Shown piece by piece: positions 9,184 through 17,042 of a stretch of DNA of 42,719 bases. Source of the DNA: Fibrobacterota bacterium (lineage in GTDB: Bacteria; Fibrobacterota; Chitinivibrionia; Chitinivibrionales; Chitinispirillaceae). Position numbers and translations under genes: made by a program. The stretch covers positions 34,761 to 77,479 of the forward strand of contig PLTF01000088.1 in NCBI GenBank assembly GCA_003164335.1. The letters run 5' to 3'. How positions within the stretch are numbered: the first letter of the stretch is position 1; every line of letters starts with the position of its first letter. The notes under the pieces were generated by a model that was given only the letters and a program-made list of their open reading frames with translations, ran no database searches and was not told the origin of the DNA.

Positions 9184-9981
9184 ATGCCACTCATCGCTGC
9201 AAACGCTCTCACATTCGGATACGCCGCTCATTCGCGGGCGCTTGAAGATATCTCGCTCGAAATTGAGGAAAAATCCACCTGGGCGATCATCGGCAAGAAC
9301 GGCAGCGGAAAGTCGACGCTCCTTAAATGTCTCTGCGGATTATTGCGTTGCCCGGCAGGATCGCTCTCCATCCTTGGAAAACCCCTTGCCTCCTACCGAC
9401 CCCGGGACCTTGCACGCCTGGTGTCTTTTGTGCCGCAGGCGAGCAACAGGCTGCTGCCGCCGTTTTCGGTAAGGGAATTCATCATGCTCGGAAGATTTCC
9501 CTTCCAGGGATTTTTCGCCTTGCCCTCCCGGGGGGACCGTGCGATTGTCGATGCCGCACTCGAGTTGACCGACACCGGCGCCCTTGCGGACCGGTTGCTG
9601 ACAACGCTGAGCGGAGGCGAGCTGCAACGGGTATTTCTGGCCTCGGCGGTGGCGCAAAGGACCGCCATTCTGCTCCTGGACGAACCTATGGCCTTCCTCG
9701 ATCCGATGCACCAGGAGCTTATTCAACGTTCCATCGATCGCATTCAAGAGGAGTTTTCTACTACCATTATCGCCGTGACGCACGATATCAATCATGCACT
9801 GAACCGGTTCTCGCATCTATGCGCGCTGTCGCAAGGCAAGCCCTTTTATGTAGGGCTCTGCGAGGATTTCAAGAGGGATGCTCTTAAACTGTTACATGCT
9901 ATCTATTCTATAACGTTCTATGAAATAAAAAGTTATGACGAAAAGCATCGGTTCTATCTGCCTGAAAGCTTTTTGACATGA
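9184..9981 (+). CDS. ABC transporter ATP-binding protein, siderophore/B12 class
   Basis: The 265-residue ATPase has Walker A GKNGSGKST (37-45), a Q-loop in FVPQAS, signature LSGGE, Walker B ILLLDEP and the switch His in VTHDINHAL. Sequence style matches FecE/FhuC/BtuD proteins that energise uptake of ferric siderophores, haem or cobalamin. It overlaps the permease gene by four bases (ATGA), which indicates translational coupling. No periplasmic binding protein or TonB receptor is next to it, so the substrate stays open. The ATG has a poor ribosome site; the longer frame to 8956 overlaps the AEC gene and is not credible. Confidence 0.92.
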   Translation: MPLIAANALTFGYAAHSRALEDISLEIEEKSTWAIIGKNGSGKSTLLKCLCGLLRCPAGSLSILGKPLASYRPRDLARLVSFVPQASNRLLPPFSVREFIMLGRFPFQGFFALPSRGDRAIVDAALELTDTGALADRLLTTLSGGELQRVFLASAVAQRTAILLLDEPMAFLDPMHQELIQRSIDRIQEEFSTTIIAVTHDINHALNRFSHLCALSQGKPFYVGLCEDFKRDALKLLHAIYSITFYEIKSYDEKHRFYLPESFLT

Positions 9982-10976
9982 TTGCGAAGCACCGGCAATT
10001 GGTCATTCTGGGGGCATTGGGCATTTCTGCGCTGCTGCTGACGGTAGTCGCCTCTTTCATCGGACCGCAGGTTCTCACCCCCTGGTCGATTGTGTCCGGG
10101 TCGCTCGACCATGAAATATTCTGGTGGATGCGGGTTCCCCGGGTTCTTGCAGCATTTCTCGCGGGATCGGGCCTTGCACTCTGCGGCATGGTATTCCAGG
10201 CGCTTTTTCGCAACCCGATGGCTGACCCCTTCACCCTCGGAACGGCGAGCGGCGCTTCATGCGGGGCCGCGGCGACCGTCCTTGCCGGCTACACCGGCGC
10301 AATTCTCGGGATACCGCTGGTTTCCATCGGCGCCTTCGCCGGTGCCGCAATTGCGATGGTGGCAGTGAGCTCCATTGCATCGGCCAAACGTTCTGCGGGA
10401 AATCTCACCATGCTTCTTGCCGGGATCGCGGTCAGCTTTATCTTTTCAAGTTTACTCATGTTCATGCAGTATCTGAGTAATTTCCGTGACTCGTTTCAAA
10501 TTGTGCGCTGGCTCATGGGTGGAATTCAGGCGACCGGGTATGGGACGGTGGTGACGCTTCTCTGCTTCTGGTGTGTCGGTGTTGCCTCGATTGCGGTACA
10601 GCTCCCGCGTCTGGACCAGCTCCTGGCAGGTAGCGATCTTGCCCATAGTCGCGGAGTCAACGTTCCTGCAGCTCGCCGGTGGCTTCTTGCCGCTACGACA
10701 CTCCTTATCGGCGGAATCGTTGCGGTATGCGGTCCCATCGGCTTCATCGGTCTTATGGTTCCCCATATCTGCCGCAGACTGGTTTCGTCAAACCATCTCC
10801 TTCTTGCACCCGCCTGCATCCTGGTCGGAGGAACCCTGCTCGTTATCGCCGATACGGCGGGCAGGGTTATTATCGCCCCCGCAGAGATGCCGGTCGGCGT
10901 TCTTACCGCACTCATCGGCGGACCGTTCTTTCTCTGGCTTCTGTTCGGCAGGCGAAGGAGAGATGAGGAGTTTTAG
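9978..10976 (+). CDS. FecCD-family ABC transporter permease
   Basis: The 332-residue protein has about nine to ten transmembrane helices and the FecCD/BtuC marks: RVPRVLAAFLAGSGLALCG, the FRNPMADPFTLG segment, and the cytoplasmic coupling helix GPIGFIGLMVPH. These permeases import ferric siderophores, haem or vitamin B12 with a paired ATPase, here the gene overlapping its start by four bases. The matching solute-binding protein is absent from the window. The gene ends 11 bases before the end of a convergent small gene. Confidence 0.93.
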   Translation: MIAKHRQLVILGALGISALLLTVVASFIGPQVLTPWSIVSGSLDHEIFWWMRVPRVLAAFLAGSGLALCGMVFQALFRNPMADPFTLGTASGASCGAAATVLAGYTGAILGIPLVSIGAFAGAAIAMVAVSSIASAKRSAGNLTMLLAGIAVSFIFSSLLMFMQYLSNFRDSFQIVRWLMGGIQATGYGTVVTLLCFWCVGVASIAVQLPRLDQLLAGSDLAHSRGVNVPAARRWLLAATTLLIGGIVAVCGPIGFIGLMVPHICRRLVSSNHLLLAPACILVGGTLLVIADTAGRVIIAPAEMPVGVLTALIGGPFFLWLLFGRRRRDEEF

Positions 10977-10986
10977 CGCTACACCT

Positions 10987-11175
10987 TTATCTGGTAATAA
11001 TGGAATATTTAACCGTCGCCGTACCTGACGACGTCTTTGGTCCATGATAAACGTACGGTTTTTCATTCTGCTCGTGCGCCCTTGCAATTTTTTCATTGAT
11101 CCTGGCAAGCACGTCAGGATCTATTGTCGTACTGCTAATCTTCGGAATCTGCCTGGATTCTTTTTTCCGTTCCAT
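10987..11175 (-). CDS. Small hypothetical protein (62 residues)
   Basis: A short, charged, soluble protein with no recognised family. The start is well supported: AGAGGA lies a few bases before the ATG. It contains many Lys/Arg/Glu residues (an IDPDVLARINEKIARAHEQN helix) and a Ser/Thr-rich end, without signal peptide or cysteine. It is convergent with the FecCD permease gene. Function unknown. Confidence 0.55.
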   Translation of the reverse strand: MERKKESRQIPKISSTTIDPDVLARINEKIARAHEQNEKPYVYHGPKTSSGTATVKYSIITR

Positions 11176-11341
11176 AGCATCCTCTTTTCAAATATATCGT
11201 AGAGCCTTTGACCCACTAACCGGTAATGACATCTTATCTAAAAGAATTACGGGCAGCACGGTGCGAAAATTATTATCTTATGGAAAGTTGCCCGGGAAAC
11301 GTCCGGCCCAGCCAAAGGGAAGGCGGGGAGGGGCAGGGGCC

Positions 11342-12100
11342 TTATTTACCCTGCTTTTGTTCCGGTGGCGCTACTTTGGGAACGGATTTCATAATTTGCG
11401 CAAGAAGAGTATCGTCTACAACCCAGTCCTCCTTTGCTTCATCCCAGAGGGTGGCAAGCTTCTTTGGCCATTTGGTTCTTATTTCGGAGAGAACGTCGGG
11501 ATCGAGTTTAGCTTTGTAAAACGATGCGGCCTTGCCGATATTGGTCTTCTGGAAGTTGGCACCCTGGAGATTGGCCGACGCAAAGTTGGCCTCCAGGAGG
11601 AAGCTTCCCGAAAGGTTGGCCCGCCGAAGGTCGGCGGCTTCGAAGTCTGCCGCCCGCAGAATCGCTCCCGACAAGTTTGCGCCGGCAAGGGATGCTCCTG
11701 CAAAGTTTGCGCCGGAAAGGTCTGCACGCGAAAGGTGGGCTCCTTGCAGGCGGGCTCCCCTGAAGAAGGCCACAGAAAGCCCGGCGTTATCGAGAACGGC
11801 GCTATCGAGATTCGCGCTGTCGAGTTTGGCTTCACCGAGGTCGGCTGCTTTTAAATCCGCGCCCCGAAAGTTGACGCCCTTAAGATTGATGCCGTAATAG
11901 GTAGCTCCGGGTTGCAGCGTGGTATCGAGTCGGGCTCCTACGAGCCCTGCAAGGCTCGGTCTCACGCCCGGGTTTTCCTGTCTCCACCTGTTCCAACCTT
12001 CCACCCCGGATTTCAGCTTCGCTATCTGCCCGTTACCGGCGCAGCCGATCGTTATTGCGAGCAGTACCGTAACCGCACCAACAGCTTTGCAGCCGATCAT
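11342..12100 (-). CDS. Pentapeptide-repeat protein, probably exported
   Basis: The 252-residue protein starts with a hydrophobic segment ending in TIGC, a possible but non-canonical lipobox, so it may be a lipoprotein. Residues ~70-195 are tandem A(D/N)LxG pentapeptide repeats that form a right-handed quadrilateral helix. The tail (about 195-252) is charged and contains a WDEAKEDWVVDD segment. The ATG has an excellent ribosome site (GGAGGAG). Pentapeptide proteins have diverse scaffolding roles; the sequence does not reveal a partner. It is monocistronic by position. Confidence 0.85.
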   Translation of the reverse strand: MIGCKAVGAVTVLLAITIGCAGNGQIAKLKSGVEGWNRWRQENPGVRPSLAGLVGARLDTTLQPGATYYGINLKGVNFRGADLKAADLGEAKLDSANLDSAVLDNAGLSVAFFRGARLQGAHLSRADLSGANFAGASLAGANLSGAILRAADFEAADLRRANLSGSFLLEANFASANLQGANFQKTNIGKAASFYKAKLDPDVLSEIRTKWPKKLATLWDEAKEDWVVDDTLLAQIMKSVPKVAPPEQKQGK

Positions 12101-12244
12101 ACTCTCCTCCTGGTTGCCGGGTGCAATCGCCGATGAGCCGAGGCCCGGACTTCATGGAAGCGCATCTTCGTATTTTTACTGCCGATAGCAACAAAATACC
12201 ATAAATTAAGCTTTCAGGGGCTTTGAAACCTTCAAGGAGCGTTC

Positions 12245-12827
12245 TTGAAGTTTTGTCCTCCACTCCTTCTCACTGCGCCGTCCAGCGGAGCCATCGGCCA
12301 GCCGACAGCTCTATTTGCAAGCTGGATATCGGTCACCGGGGCGACCTCGTACACCCTTCAGGTTTCAACGGCAATAACATTCGCTTCAACAGTTTTAAAC
12401 CAGTCCGGCTTATCGCTGCCGTTCGATTCTATAATGGGTCTGGCCAACTCCACAACCTGCTACTGGGAAGTAAACGCAACCGGCGACGGCGGAACCGGCA
12501 GTTGGTTGAATCCGGACAGCTTTACTACCGTTATGGCGACACCTGTCGCACCGGTGCTTGTCGTTCCAACGAGCGGAGCCGCGAACCAGCCGACCTCGCT
12601 TACTCTCAGCTGGAGTTCGGTGGCTGGTGCAGCGAGCTACGGTTTCTTAGTATCGACTGCGTCAGGCTTTGCGACGACGATAGCGGGCCAGTCGGGTTTG
12701 ACGGTCCCTGCAGCATCGATTGCCGGGCTTGCGGACAGCGCTACCTACTTATTGGGAAGTGAACGCAGCGAATGCCGGCGGAACGAGCCCATGGACGGGA
12801 TGGTGGCAATTTACCACCATCCCGTAG
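12245..12827 (+). pseudogene. FN3-like repeat protein remnant, truncated and frameshifted
   Basis: The frame encodes two fibronectin-type-III-like repeats (about residues 8-95 and 97-185) of the kind repeated many times in large secreted proteins. The N-terminus lacks a signal peptide and begins inside a repeat, from a TTG preceded by AAGGAG. Near 12750 an extra T shifts the frame. Removing it restores the expected repeat ending Y-Y-W-E-V-N-A and runs to the TAG at 12825-12827. Without the correction the frame reads non-homologous residues to 13066. A decayed fragment of a larger gene is the simplest reading; an assembly error at the T is possible. Confidence 0.7.
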
Positions 12828-12906
12828 AGGAGTTGCACCTCCCTGCCCGGTCGGCCCCGGCGGGTGCAGGCCAGGCGATAAAACTTAAGCGGGGACCTTC
12901 ATTATG

Positions 12907-14085
12907 TTATAAAAAGGCCGGGAATTCCGAAGCTCCGGGTATGATCGCCATACCCTCGAGCTCGACCAGCCACGAAGGCCGGCAGACCGGCGCTTCGACA
13001 AATATAATCGGGGTGTTTCCACCCGATTCTTCACAAAGTACCGCATCGATCCGTTTCCGGTCGTGAAAATTCCTGGCGTAGGCAATGATGTAGGCAAGAT
13101 CGTTCACGCCCGCATTGCGCGTTGCAAGCAGGGCGCGGACATTTTCAAGAGTGCGCCGGGTCTGCGCTTCCACATCGCCGATGTGCAGGACTTCGCCCCG
13201 GTTGTTGATGCTTGCGGTTCCGGAAATATACAAATGCGACCGGTCGCCGAAGACGACCTCCAGCCCGCGCTCGAAGGTCACGCCATAGGCCGTTGTCGGC
13301 GAAAGGTATTCGGGCGCTTCTATCCTCCTGACCTGTCCTGCCCGAAGTGGGGTGATGGAGAGTGAGTCGAGGGATAAAAGCATGCGGGGATCGAACGAAC
13401 GTCCCTGGATTCCCGTACTCGCGAGGAAATGGTTTTTTTCGGTCAATCCCACGGCGGCGAAGAACTCCTTGCGCGCCCGGACCATGTCCCCGTAGTGGAG
13501 GTCGACATCCCGCAGAAAAATCCAGGTCCGAATCATAGTATCGGGCACCGTCATGTTCTGATCGGCCACTAAGCCTGCCATAGAATCGAAAAGCTGTTTC
13601 GACTGCACATACGGCGGATCAGGCCGATCCGAGACGCCATTTGCGGTAAACAGCAGGGAGTAATTCCTGCCGGTCAGCAGTGCGTCGTTGCCCCAGTTGT
13701 CGCCGGATCTTCGGCATTGCCGGGAAATTGCTCCGTTCGCGCCCCGGATATGGTAGGAAAAAAGCGAAACCGGTCCGCCGTGCAAGGGCTTCTGCTCGAT
13801 TGCCGAGAGGGCTCCTGACGCAAGCCGGCCGAAAATCGGCGAGGAAACTAGTTCTGGTTTTTGATTGACGAGGTCACTCAGGAAAATACGACTGAAGGCA
13901 ACCGTGCCGTCACGTAATGAACATTGGTCAAGAGCCGAGGAGTAGCGTGCCGAGAGCTCTTCAAGTGCCGCCGGAAAGGAAATGCCAGCGGCACACTCTA
14001 TGGTCATGAAATATTCATCATACCCGTCCGGCGAAGAAAAACGCGAATACCGGACAAAATCATCGATCCTGCCTGTTGTCAGCAT
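12907..14085 (-). CDS. RidA/YjgF-fold protein, FkbO/XanB2 (chorismatase)-like
   Basis: From ATG 14085 the protein has about 392 residues. The C-terminal half carries a RidA-like fold: YISGTASINNRGEVLHIGDV, then RRTLENVRALL, and a final segment with VEAPVCRPSWLVELEGMAII. The middle part, with LFDSMAGLVADQNM, RTWIFLRDVD and FLASTGIQGR, looks like the first RidA-like half of the FkbO/Hyg5/XanB2 chorismatase family. Chorismate hydrolysis or 3-hydroxybenzoate formation is therefore possible but unproven; catalytic residues were not checked. The frame extends to 14247 but the N-terminal extension is basic and non-homologous-looking. No clear ribosome site precedes the ATG. Confidence 0.7.
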   Translation of the reverse strand: MLTTGRIDDFVRYSRFSSPDGYDEYFMTIECAAGISFPAALEELSARYSSALDQCSLRDGTVAFSRIFLSDLVNQKPELVSSPIFGRLASGALSAIEQKPLHGGPVSLFSYHIRGANGAISRQCRRSGDNWGNDALLTGRNYSLLFTANGVSDRPDPPYVQSKQLFDSMAGLVADQNMTVPDTMIRTWIFLRDVDLHYGDMVRARKEFFAAVGLTEKNHFLASTGIQGRSFDPRMLLSLDSLSITPLRAGQVRRIEAPEYLSPTTAYGVTFERGLEVVFGDRSHLYISGTASINNRGEVLHIGDVEAQTRRTLENVRALLATRNAGVNDLAYIIAYARNFHDRKRIDAVLCEESGGNTPIIFVEAPVCRPSWLVELEGMAIIPGASEFPAFL

Positions 14086-14164
14086 GGTGAGGGTGTAGCA
14101 TCTCCCGATTGAAATTGAGCATTTAGATGGTAAAAAAAATATACTATTCCTGATCCGGAAAAGA

Positions 14165-14362
14165 TCATTGCAGGAGGATAGCCGCAAACGGCGGGAGTTC
14201 GGCTGATGCTCCGGCGGCGCAATGCCGTACACGCGGGATCGCGGCAATGCCTTGCTGCGGCAGCCTCATTGCCATGGAAAATTTCAGCATACCGCAGCAC
14301 TGGCATGCAACCTGCAGGAGAGCGGCGGGATAGTTGAAGGGTGAGGCGGCAAGGATCTCCAT
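14165..14362 (-). CDS. Possible small protein in the map-ridA gap
   Basis: This frame of 65 residues fills most of the ~300-base gap between the aminopeptidase gene and the RidA-like gene on the same strand. It contains a compact ACQCCGMLKFSMAM segment but no recognised domain. The ribosome site is weak (AAAG about 10 bases upstream). It could be chance in GC-rich sequence. Apart from this frame I see nothing in the gap. Confidence 0.25.
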   Translation of the reverse strand: MEILAASPFNYPAALLQVACQCCGMLKFSMAMRLPQQGIAAIPRVRHCAAGASAELPPFAAILLQ

Positions 14363-14389
14363 CTTGTGCAATCTTTAGCAATCGATTTT

Positions 14390-15319
14390 TTATTTAAACG
14401 CCTTTCCATCGACTAAAAGCCTGACATTCGCTGCAATTTGTGATGGGGTCAACGTAAGCACCTCGACTCCGGTTTCCGTCACCAGCAAGGTATGCTCAAA
14501 TTGTGCCGAGAGAGAACCATCTGCCGTGCGCACCGTCCATTCATCCTCTCTGTCGAGCACCACTTTCCAGCCACCGAGATTGATCATGGGTTCTATGGTC
14601 AGCGTCATTCCGGGAACAAGAACAGTCTGTTGGTTGTCGGTATCTATGTGATGGTATACTGTAAAGGACTCATCATGGTATTCCCTGCCTATTCCGTGAC
14701 CGGTGTACTGGCGAACCACAGAGCACCCTTCAGAAAGGACATATGGCTCTATTGCCTCTGCTATAACGCTCAGAGGACGTCCCGGCTTCACCGCATCTAT
14801 TCCCCGGATGAGAGCCTGAGCAGTTACCATGACTAAATGACGCGCCTTTTCCGAGACAGAACCGATCATAAAGGTTTCGGATGAGTCTCCATAAAAGCCA
14901 TCAACAATCGTTGTACAGTCAATGTTTACAATATCGCCATCTTTGAGTATTGCCTTTTCGGATGGTATACCGTGGCAGACCACATCGTTGATCGACGTGC
15001 AGACCGATTTCGGATAGCCATTATAACCAAGGTCGGCGGGTATGTGTCCATGATTAACGGTGAAATGGTGAGCAAGCGAATTGATTTCTTCCGTAGAAAT
15101 ACCTGCTTTTATAGAGGGCCGGAGGTAATCCAGTAATTCTCCATTAAAAACCCCCGCCCTTCTCATTCCATTGATTTCTTCTTTAGTTTTTGGAGGGATG
15201 TGTTTTATTCTTCGCAATTTTTCTGTTCTCTTTTCTTCCAGGCAGGAATCACTCCAGAGATGGCACTTTTTGTATTTTTTTTCACTTCCACACCAGCAAG
15301 GATCGTTGCGTTTAATCAT
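14390..15319 (-). CDS. map: Type I methionine aminopeptidase with N-terminal SEC-C motif
   Basis: The 309-residue enzyme removes the initiator methionine from nascent proteins. The N-terminus has a SEC-C zinc motif (Cys8, Cys10, Cys19, His20) followed by a linker and the pita-bread catalytic domain. The metal ligands are visible in GDIVNIDCT, GFYGDSSETF, TGHGIG, TIEPM and QFEHTLL. SEC-C-tagged MetAP is a known variant whose extra motif may aid ribosome or protein docking. The frame can begin with TTG at 15325, but ATG at 15319 is preferred. The next gene upstream on the same strand, past a terminator, encodes an extremely Met-rich protein. Confidence 0.94.
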   Translation of the reverse strand: MIKRNDPCWCGSEKKYKKCHLWSDSCLEEKRTEKLRRIKHIPPKTKEEINGMRRAGVFNGELLDYLRPSIKAGISTEEINSLAHHFTVNHGHIPADLGYNGYPKSVCTSINDVVCHGIPSEKAILKDGDIVNIDCTTIVDGFYGDSSETFMIGSVSEKARHLVMVTAQALIRGIDAVKPGRPLSVIAEAIEPYVLSEGCSVVRQYTGHGIGREYHDESFTVYHHIDTDNQQTVLVPGMTLTIEPMINLGGWKVVLDREDEWTVRTADGSLSAQFEHTLLVTETGVEVLTLTPSQIAANVRLLVDGKAFK

Positions 15320-15510
15320 TTTCAATCCGGATTATTCATTGCGATGACGTTGTTTTTCCGGTAAAAATATACTCACTCGCAGGGGTAGGGACCATAGTGC
15401 TGAACAGGCACAGCGAGCGCATGGCAGGCTGCTTCGCGGTCCCCGGATTTCCGGGGCTTCATCGCACTCCATCACACTCTGTGTACCTGTCATTATGCGG
15501 GTCGGTCAAT

Positions 15511-15547
15511 AAAAACGCACCGAAAGCGTAACGCCGTCGGTGCGTTT
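15511..15547 (-). terminator. Rho-independent terminator of the Met/Cys-rich gene
   Basis: AAACGCACCGA at 15513-15523 pairs perfectly with TCGGTGCGTTT at 15537-15547 around a 13-base loop. Read on the minus strand the stem ends in a run of five T. It lies 23 bases past the stop of the Met/Cys-rich gene. Confidence 0.8.
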
Positions 15548-15569
15548 ACTTCATCGTAGAATGATACGA

Positions 15570-16031
15570 TCAGCAACTGCAGCACATCGGGGTGCCGTTC
15601 ATCATCATCATGCAGCAGCAGCCACAAGTCATCATCGACATCATGGCGTTGCAGCACTGCTGAATCATCTTGCAGCACTCCGCGTCTTTGCTGCTCCAGG
15701 TCATGCACAAGCCGTCTTTGGTCATCTCGCACTTGCACATGCCGCTGGCCATGTTGATGGTCATCATGGGCATGCCGTTCTGCATCATGCAGCAACTCAT
15801 CATGCTGCCTGACATCATGGTGCAGAGATTCTGCATCATGCCGGCGGCCATTTCATCCTTTGTCGAGCACATGATTTGCATTCCCATAGCGGTGGTTTCC
15901 ATTTTCATGGTGCACCGGGGAACCATCATCATGTTCATCGGCATGGTTCCGGGCATCATCATACCCGGCATCTGGCCCATACCCATTACCATTCGGTCCA
16001 TGGCCATAGCATTCATTGCCATCGGATTCAT
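15570..16031 (-). CDS. Extremely methionine- and cysteine-rich protein
   Basis: By hand count the 153-residue product has about 48 Met and 19 Cys, over 40 percent sulfur amino acids. The first third is mostly Met, Pro, Gly and Asn without signal peptide. The rest contains Cys pairs (SCC, ECC, QQCC, GCCC, MCCSC) in a patterned segment that includes MCKCEMTKDGLC and SSKDAECC, so it looks folded around metal or disulfides rather than random. The ATG has a superb ribosome site (GAGGAGGTG) and the gene has its own terminator, so it is expressed. Candidate roles are soft-metal (Cu(I)/Ag/Hg) binding, oxidant buffering or storage of reduced sulfur. I recognise no family. It sits just beyond the DsrE/TusA/YezD operon. 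Confidence 0.8.
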   Translation of the reverse strand: MNPMAMNAMAMDRMVMGMGQMPGMMMPGTMPMNMMMVPRCTMKMETTAMGMQIMCSTKDEMAAGMMQNLCTMMSGSMMSCCMMQNGMPMMTINMASGMCKCEMTKDGLCMTWSSKDAECCKMIQQCCNAMMSMMTCGCCCMMMMNGTPMCCSC

Positions 16032-16032
16032 A

Positions 16033-16092
16033 CTACACCTCCTCATGCATGGCAGGTCGCTTGCTTTTGAGCAATAGCACCCACGGATTCAT
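16033..16092 (-). CDS. Possible leader peptide upstream of the Met/Cys-rich gene
   Basis: A 19-codon frame begins with the same nine bases (ATGAATCCG) as the main gene and stops with TAG one base before the main ATG. The main gene's ribosome site lies inside it, so translation could be coupled. AAGG lies 8 bases before its start. It may be a chance frame. Confidence 0.3.
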   Translation of the reverse strand: MNPWVLLLKSKRPAMHEEV

Positions 16093-16204
16093 AATTCTGC
16101 CTTGGAGAAGGGTTGTCGATTCATTCGACGCTAATAAAGATAGTATAATCCACTAAACCGGTCACATTTATGATAGATGCGTAAGCCTTTTGATTGAGAA
16201 TCCT

Positions 16205-16447
16205 CTATATCCCATCGCCAAACGTCAGGCCATTGGTTTCCAGCCATAACCGGTCGGAAGCCTTGCGGGAGACCATCTCGCGGGCCTTTTCATAGGCTGT
16301 TCTGTAAATTTGGCTCTTCGCGCTGATCTGTTCCGGAGTCAGCCCGCTCAGGAAAAAGGCCGGCATCTCTGAAAATGCGGCGATATTCAATTCAGGCATG
16401 GAATCACCATAAAACGGCACGCCGTTATCCGGTGTATCTTGGGACAT
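16205..16447 (-). CDS. Hypothetical protein (80 residues) in the DsrE/TusA operon
   Basis: A small acidic protein with no signal peptide or cysteine; a helical middle (residues ~36-65) contains LTPEQISAKSQIYRTAYEKA. AAAGGA lies 8 bases before the ATG, supporting translation. It ends in GDGI, similar to the GGGI ends of the two YezD-like proteins nearby. It is the last gene of the minus-strand dsrE-tusA-yezD run, 56 bases after the yezD-like gene. I do not recognise the family; a role in sulfur handling is only suggested by position. Confidence 0.7.
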   Translation of the reverse strand: MSQDTPDNGVPFYGDSMPELNIAAFSEMPAFFLSGLTPEQISAKSQIYRTAYEKAREMVSRKASDRLWLETNGLTFGDGI

Positions 16448-16503
16448 TACAGGGTCCTTTCGTTTGAAAAACTATGGTAACAGAAGGATTGTTTCCAGCC
16501 TGA

Positions 16504-16701
16504 TCAAATACCGCCGCCGTCGATCACCTGGACTGTCATTTCGCAACGGTTTTTTTCGGTCCGATCGATCTGGACGACCTTATGATTGTGAACCGTTATG
16601 AGAACGTGACCGAATTTAATGCCTTTGAGCGATTCGGCAATCCTGCGTATGAGTTTATCATTGATGACTTCACCCTTCGAGACTTCCTGCTTCTGCGGCA
16701 T
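16504..16701 (-). CDS. YezD-like (DUF2292) small protein, copy 1
   Basis: The 65-residue protein matches DUF2292/YezD, with the core GIKFGHVLITVHNHKVVQID followed by RTEKNR. The family often lies beside sulfate-assimilation and cysteine genes, though its biochemical role is not established. A ribosome site AAAGGA lies before the ATG. The protein ends DGGGI, and the second copy at 17700 ends NGGGI, so both have a Gly-Gly-Gly-Ile tail. It follows the TusA-like gene in one run. No Cys in the conserved core; a single Cys follows the core arginine. Confidence 0.85.
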   Translation of the reverse strand: MPQKQEVSKGEVINDKLIRRIAESLKGIKFGHVLITVHNHKVVQIDRTEKNRCEMTVQVIDGGGI

Positions 16702-16757
16702 GGGAAATCCTTTCTCCTTATCGATGCATTTTTAGTGATGCTATTTACAGCAGACTA

Positions 16758-17030
16758 TTAACCCGGCGATGATCGAAGGGGGAGGCGACAGGATCGCCCC
16801 ACGCCATCCGGTCCGTGCTTTTCGATGACGACGTGATACTTCCCCCGCTCCTCCCTGATTTCGACGATCCGGTCCCCTGCCTCCTGTGCGCTCTTTGGGA
16901 CATTTTCAAGCGGTTCTCCGGCGCAAAGCAGGACATCGAGTTGTTCGCCCTCGGCGAGGGCTTCGAGCGCAACCTTGACTTTAACAAAGGTCATCGGGCA
17001 ATGGTCGCGGGTCACATCGATTGTTTTCAT
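16758..17030 (-). CDS. TusA/SirA-like sulfur carrier
   Basis: The 90-residue protein has the TusA-family active-site start: Cys11-Pro12 followed by MTFVKVKVAL, where Cys11 would carry persulfide sulfur. A second Cys is at 36. Family members relay sulfur between DsrE-type proteins, rhodaneses and biosynthetic targets in the cytoplasm. It is somewhat longer than usual (about 75-80), with a basic Arg/Ser/Pro tail. It begins 12 bases after the stop of the DsrE-like gene, so the two are an operon pair, matching a common partnership. Confidence 0.88.
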   Translation of the reverse strand: MKTIDVTRDHCPMTFVKVKVALEALAEGEQLDVLLCAGEPLENVPKSAQEAGDRIVEIREERGKYHVVIEKHGPDGVGRSCRLPLRSSPG

Positions 17031-17042
17031 GGCTTTTCTCTA

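Noticed and set aside
15540-16077. Long plus-strand frames rich in His or Ile/Met opposite the Met/Cys-rich gene
   Set aside because: They are the complement of repeated ATG and TGC codons. They lack ribosome sites, whereas the minus-strand gene has a strong one plus a terminator.
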